NCBI RefSeq assembly: GCF_003473485.1
Contig: NC_053044.1
Location: forward strand, 37,762,091-37,826,090
Direction of reading: 5' to 3'
Source: Medicago truncatula
Lineage: Eukaryota; Streptophyta; Magnoliopsida; Fabales; Fabaceae
Length of the DNA stretch: 64,000 nt
The notes beneath the pieces are model-generated. The model was not told where the DNA came from, did no database searches, and saw nothing but the letters and a program-made list of their open reading frames with translations. Position numbers and translations under genes: made by a program. Numbering within the stretch: the stretch's first letter is position 1; each line of letters opens with the position of its first letter. Of the stretch, positions 59,097 to 64,000 are shown one piece after another.

Positions 59097-59581
59097 GGGT
59101 TAAATATGTTTTTGTTCCTTATAAATATACAAACTTTTCGTTTTAATTCCTCCAAAATTTTCTTTCAACTTTTAATCCCTATAAAACTTTCAATCACTAC
59201 TTTTGGTCTCTCTTTTAAAGTAAACTCATATGTAAAATTTATATTTTAAATAAAAAAATTTAGAAAAATTCTTAATATTATAAGAATAGCTCCCTAAAAA
59301 AATTAATTTTTTTTAACAAAACTTGAATTTAATATGAATTTTTACATTTTTTATGGTTAAAAGTTCATATTAAATTTGTGTTTTGTTAAAAAATTCTAAC
59401 TTTTTTGTGTTTTTTTTTACAATATTCTACACATTTCTGCACAATTTCATTAAAAAAATATAAAAAATAACTTAAAAATAGGGACTGAAAATTTTATAGA
59501 GACTAAAAGTTGAAGGAAAATTTTAAAAGAAATAAAACGAAAAGATGGTATATTTATAGAGACTAAAAACATATTTAACTC
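59097..59581. mobile_element. Mutator-like MITE, 9-bp duplication
   Basis: GGGTTAAATATGTTTTTGTT at the left is mirrored by AAAACATATTTAACTC at the right, with arms of about 100 bp (ATAAATATAC, CTTTCAACTTTTAATCCCT). TAAAATTTA lies on both sides (59088-59096, 59582-59590). The TTAAATATGTTTTTRGTCCC end is, to my knowledge, very common in legume genomes. Confidence 0.8.
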
Positions 59582-60096
59582 TAAAATTTATAATTTCGGG
59601 TATCTGACGACAGCCGGTCCACATAACTGGATTAACTTCTTTTAAAAAAAAATAAAAAATCAACATTCAAACAAAGGTGAATGAATTTTCAACATTATTT
59701 TACAGTTATTTTTTAGTTCAGACAATTAATTTTTAAAAGCCAGTGCAAAGCCTGTTGGCGTACGTACGAGTGTGGTCACAAAAACACACGAGTCCCTTGT
59801 CCATCTCTTTCAAGTTGCAAATTGCAATATTATCAACAAAAAAAAACTGAAATAGTCTGTCTAAATGTTTGGTTCCACTTCTACATAAGGCAAAATTGAT
59901 TATGAAGATGAAAAATTAATTCTAACATATTTGATTGCTTTTAAGTAAAATTGATTTTATCTTTAGAATTAATTACCTCTGAAGTTAAGATTTAAGATTT
60001 GTAGTTTTTTATCAATTGATTTTTAGACATAAAGTTAAAATTCAATTCACTTTTATATAAATGTATTCAAACACAAATTACTTTATCTTCAACTTA

Positions 60097-61814
60097 TTGG
60101 AAATAAAAGTTGGGCTAATGTGCGGGCGCTGAGGGCTGGTCTTGTTTTGTTTGAAGCTATGTTGGGATTGAAAGTAAACTTTCATAAGAGTTCTCTGGTA
60201 GGGGTTAATATTAATGATTCGTGGTTGTCAGAAGCGGCTTCTGTGTTGGGTTGCAAAGTAGGTAAAATCCCGTTTCTCTATTTGGGGCTCTCGATTGGGT
60301 GTGATCCGCGTCGACTTTTGTTTTGGGAACCTGTTGTGAATCGTATTAAATCTAGATTGTCTGGTTGGCAAAGTCGGTTCCTTTCTTTCGGTGGTCGTTT
60401 GATTCTACTAAAGTCTGTCCTGACTGCTCTACCTGTCTATGCACTTTCCTTTTTTAAAGCTCCGTCAGGTATAATCTCTTCCATTGAATCTTTGTTTAAT
60501 AAATTTTTTTGGGGAGGGGGTGAGAAAAAAAGAAAAATATCTTGGGTTAGATGGGATACTTTGAGTATGAGGAAGGAGTATGGAGGGTTGGGGGTTACGA
60601 GGTTGAGAGAGTTTAACATTGCTTTGTTGGGTAAATGGTGTTGGCGGTTGTTATTGGAGAGGGAGGCTTTGTGGAGAAAGGTGTTAGTGGCTAGGTATGG
60701 TGTGGCGGATGGAGGTTTGGAGGATGGGGGCGGGAGTTGTTCTTCGTGGTGGAGGGAGATAGTGAGGATTAGAGATGGGATAGGTGAGGGTGGAGAGGGA
60801 TGGTTTGGGACGTGTGTTAGGAGGAGGGTGGGAGATGGTGCAGACTCAGATTTTTGGCGTGATCGTTGGTGTGGAAATGTTCCACTGTGTGTCCGGTTTA
60901 GGCGCCTTTTTGACTTGAATGTTATCAAATCAATCTCAGTTAGGAATATGTTCTTGTTGGGGGTGGACATGGGTGGGGAGGCGTTGCGGTGGCGTAGGCG
61001 GTTGTGGGCTTGGGAGGAGGAGTTGGTAGAGGAGTGTAGGGTTTTATTACTAACAGTTTCTTTGCAGGAATCAGTGTCAGACAGATGGCTTTGGTTACCT
61101 AATCAGGATGGTGGGTATTATGTACGTGGAGCCTATGACATGCTGACATCACAGGAGCAGCCCCAGTTACATCATAATATGGAGTTAATTTGGCATAAAC
61201 AGGTTCCTCTCAAAGTATCTATCCTTGCTTGGCAACTTCTGAGAGATCGATTACCTACAAAAAATAATTTGGCAAACCGTGGCATTTTACCTTTGGAGGC
61301 GCGGTTGTGTGTTTCTGGATGTGGGAACGTTGAAGATGTTAATCATTTGTTTTTGTCTTGTGTAACTTTTAGTGCATTATGGCCAATGGTGCGGGCATGG
61401 CTAGGAGTGGTAGGGGTCGACTCTCAATCAACTTCAAATCATTTTTTGCAATTTATTAATTACGCAGGTTGTTCGAGAGGGCGACGGTCTTTCTTCCACT
61501 TGATTTGGTTGCTTTGTGTTTCGGTGTTGTGGAATGAAAGGAATGATAGGATTTTTAGAAATAGACAAAGTATTTTGCCACAAATGCTAGATAAAGTGAA
61601 ATCAACTTCTTTGTGGTGGTTAAAGGCTAACAATGTTGTATTTAGTTTTGGTACTCATCAGTGGTGGTCGAGCCCGCTTTTATGTCTGGGTATTGACTGA
61701 TTTGGTTGTAATTTTGTTTGGACCTTGACATTTTCGTGATTGTTTGGCACGCCTTGTGCGGTAACAATTACGGTGTCCGTGTTAATATATCTCATTTTTG
61801 CTTGTTCAAAAAAA
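60097..61814 (+). mobile_element. 5'-truncated L1-type LINE with 17-bp target duplication
   Basis: An unbroken coding frame runs from the left border (KSWANVRALRAG...) to 61700 (LCLGID-stop; 526 codons from the first ATG). It begins just after the catalytic FADD turn of the RT, then thumb (LKVNFHKS, FLYLGLSIG, LSGWQSRFLSFGGRLILLKS), FFWGG, and the zinc-binding module (HKQVPLKVSILAWQLLRDRL, CGNVEDVNHLFLSC). A 3' tail and A8 follow. ACTTTATCTTCAACTTA is repeated perfectly at 60080-60096 and 61815-61831. An intact frame plus perfect duplication mark a recent insertion. Lacking endonuclease and RT core, it is dead on arrival. Confidence 0.93.
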
Positions 61815-62398
61815 ACTTTATCTTCAACTTACTTTTAATCATAATTAATTCTCTTAAAATCAAATTTTTCTCACCACATAACCAAACATACGCTATAACA
61901 TGGTTATAACCCTGAAAAACACTGTTTTGCAACCCACAAATATCCATGTCTCATGTGCAAGGTTGGTACTTTCACCTTACATATGTTAATAAAATTCTTT
62001 TTTTTTTTCTTTTCAAAATTGTGCAATTTATCTTTAACTTAATTTCAAGTAACACTTCGATTTAATCTTTTATGTTATAAAATGTCAATATCATATCATT
62101 TTTATGGAATTTTTCAATGAAATCTGGATTTATAGGTTTGTATGATGAAGAGTTGAGTTTGTTTATGAGTTTGATGAGTTTTATTGAGTTTTTGATTTTT
62201 TTTTATATAAAAAAGGATAACAATTTTCATATTTTATAACATACATGATTAAGTCGGATAGAAAATATAAACAATGAAAGTGTCACCTGAAATTAAGTTA
62301 ATATGTAAATTGTGTAATTTCATCTTATGTTTTTATGACTATATTTATATAATTTTTAATATGGAAATACTAATGAGTGTATCAATGACATTCTTTAA

Positions 62399-62474
62399 TC
62401 CTCGTGAGTTTAGCTTAGTTGATATAGATAATACATAATATATGTCAGATCCGTGTTCGAATCTCAGACACCAC
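62399..62474 (+). mobile_element. tRNA-derived SINE-like element (family 2), 16-bp target duplication
   Basis: A 76-bp body with A-box TTTAGCTTAGTTGATA and B-box GTTCGAATCT. CAATGACATTCTTTAA (62383-62398) and CAACGACATTCTTTAA (62475-62490) flank it, one mismatch. Its length equals a tRNA, but the arms do not fold into a proper cloverleaf, so it is a retroposed copy rather than a working tRNA gene. A truncated relative is visible at about 62955 (CTCGAGTTAGCTTTACTGAT). Confidence 0.75.
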
Positions 62475-62490
62475 CAACGACATTCTTTAA

Positions 62491-63057
62491 ACATCTAAAA
62501 TAGTAAATTAATGATCTTAAAACTTTGGAAATTGTGTATTCAATGTATTTTTTTTTTTAAGAATGTATTCAATGTACTAGAAATTGAATTATTTGACTTT
62601 TTAGTAAATAATTTTCGAATTGCGAGTTCTTAGAGAGTGTTCTTATGATACTCGTTAGAAGAACCCTTTTTAATAGTCATCTTTCAATTTTCTATTTAGT
62701 TTTTCAAATTTTCTCCACTTTTTCATCCATTTTCCTTAATAGTTTACTATATATGTAAATATATTTTTATTAAATATAAATATTTATGATATATTTTGTC
62801 AAAAAAATTATTTATGATTATTTAATGATTGTATAATACATTCCTCCAAGTAAAAATTTGAATTTTACAAAAAATGGGAGGTATTCATTTATTTATTAAA
62901 AGGAGGGGGTGATATGACTATGCGTAGGGTATCAAAAATATTTTGGTCCTTTAATCCTCTCGAGTTAGCTTTACTGATTGACCCAAAAAGAAAAACTAAG
63001 AAAAGCATATGTCATCAGGGCAAGATGAGCCTCTCTTACTTTCAAATTTTAGAACTA
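62491..63057. other. AT-rich intergenic DNA
   Basis: No gene seen; a single arm of the AACGAGT miniature family near 62636-62665. Confidence 0.4.
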
Positions 63058-63537
63058 TGAATTTTAAACCTTTAAAGTTGGTTGATAGACACTTCATTTT
63101 TGTTATTTGATCAGGTCGTAACTTCCAATCAACAATTTTTGTGTGTAAAATCTGATTCGAAACATACTCTCAATAAGTTTTTTTTTCCAACCAAAAACAA
63201 ATACTGTAAGAAATACAATATGATATCAATCTACTATCTTTTAAGTTTCAATTACATTTTAAAACTACGGGATCTTTAAATCATAAAGTTGATCATACAC
63301 CTCATTTTTACTATCTGATCAGGTTGTAACTCTCGATCAATAATTTTTCTGGGTAAAATCTAATTGAAACGTAATTTCCAATCAGTTTTTGTCAAACCAA
63401 ATTACCAATTTTCAGGTGCTTATTAAGCCACCATCATAAAACTTTCTTCCAAAATCCATTATAAGACATACAATATGATATCAATCAACTCTCTTTCAAG
63501 TTTCAATTCCACAAAAGTTACAAAGCTCTGATCGTAA
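63058..63537. repeat. Imperfect tandem duplication (about 210-250 bp unit)
   Basis: TTTAAAGTTGGTTGATAGAC...ATTTGATCAGGTCGTAACTTCC at 63069-63130 recurs as TTTAAATCATAAAGTTGATC...ATCTGATCAGGTTGTAACTC at 63276-63336. Both are followed by ATACAATATGATATCAATC and TCAAGTTTCAATT. Two diverged units lie head to tail. Function unknown. Confidence 0.7.
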
Positions 63538-64000
63538 ATAAAATTTACAAGCTTGCATAGCTAATTACACTAATCCAACAATTAAACCATATAAGGTAAA
63601 TCAATACACTCAACAACAACAACAAAAAATATACAATGTAAGCTAAAAAAACAAAATCTAATGGATATATATTGTCAAAGAAAAGAGCATGTGATTGAAT
63701 TGTTTCATTCGATGGATCACAAAACAAATACAAAAAAAAAAACCTTCAATTGGTAGATCAATATAACAATCGGTATATCACCATTTCAATTGTTCAATAG
63801 CAGTTCCAACTTGAAAGATTGAATATTTTTTATTTTTTTGGTACAAACCAATTTGAAGCATTGAATCTAAAGGATAATAATAAAATTAACAATGACCAAC
63901 AACATAGATCTATTTATTCATGAAACCCAGTTTGAATCATTAACCATATATGTGAATCAATCTATAACAATCTAAGGCCTAGGCAAAGATGAAGGTGATT
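63538..64000. other. Window end, no feature recognised
   Basis: AT-rich sequence with no supported gene. Confidence 0.4.

Noticed and set aside
62399-62474. Functional tRNA gene
   Set aside because: A and B boxes are present but no proper cloverleaf arms, and a target duplication shows retroposition.

Overview
The window is nuclear DNA of a flowering plant. It is AT-rich, its genes carry introns, and it is crowded with short plant transposons. The repeat set (tRNA-derived SINEs, L1-type LINE tails, Harbinger, Stowaway, hAT and Mutator miniature elements) looks like a legume such as Medicago or Trifolium, but that is an inference from repeat style.

Six well-supported protein genes, one good single-exon F-box gene and one candidate small gene are present. 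On the + strand: a six-exon Jagunal-like ER membrane protein (8402-12581), an F-box protein (32838-33590), a two-exon peptide methionine sulfoxide reductase A (38645-39308) and a 59-residue candidate small gene (48781-48960). On the - strand: a three-exon secreted pectate lyase (15745-17995), a four-exon KDEL-tailed papain-like cysteine endopeptidase (39612-41273), autophagy protein ATG16 (44082-46588) and an ABHD17-like alpha/beta hydrolase with a long repetitive basic/serine tail (49470-53862). All exon joins were read from the sequence and keep frame at GT-AG borders. The genes are independent eukaryotic units, not an operon. The KDEL endopeptidase and ATG16 are neighbours, and both belong to developmental cell-death or autophagy biology.

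The rest is mostly mobile DNA. 2.2-4.9 kb holds an eroded Ty3/gypsy relic. 6.8-8.0 kb is a 1.2 kb insertion with 16-bp direct repeats, a long foldback and a GC-rich core. 18.5-20.9 kb is a nested stack: a Harbinger-like inverted-repeat element holding a hAT-like element and a 5'-truncated LINE, both of the latter with perfect target duplications. 22-26 kb has another LINE tail and two RNase H relics. 31.5-32.2 kb is a dead MULE transposase. 34.3-35.2 kb is a second nest, hAT-like inside Harbinger-like. 56.3-59.0 kb is a decayed LINE reverse transcriptase interrupted by two related Mutator-type elements, one carrying a rearranged fragment of an exportin-2 (CAS) gene. 60.1-61.8 kb is a recent LINE insertion with a 17-bp perfect target duplication.

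The most unusual items are the exportin-2-carrying Pack-MULE, long near-perfect foldbacks in the hydrolase intron and at 6.9 kb, a perfect 44-bp hairpin in the same intron, and the small gene with an immediate start-stop upstream ORF.
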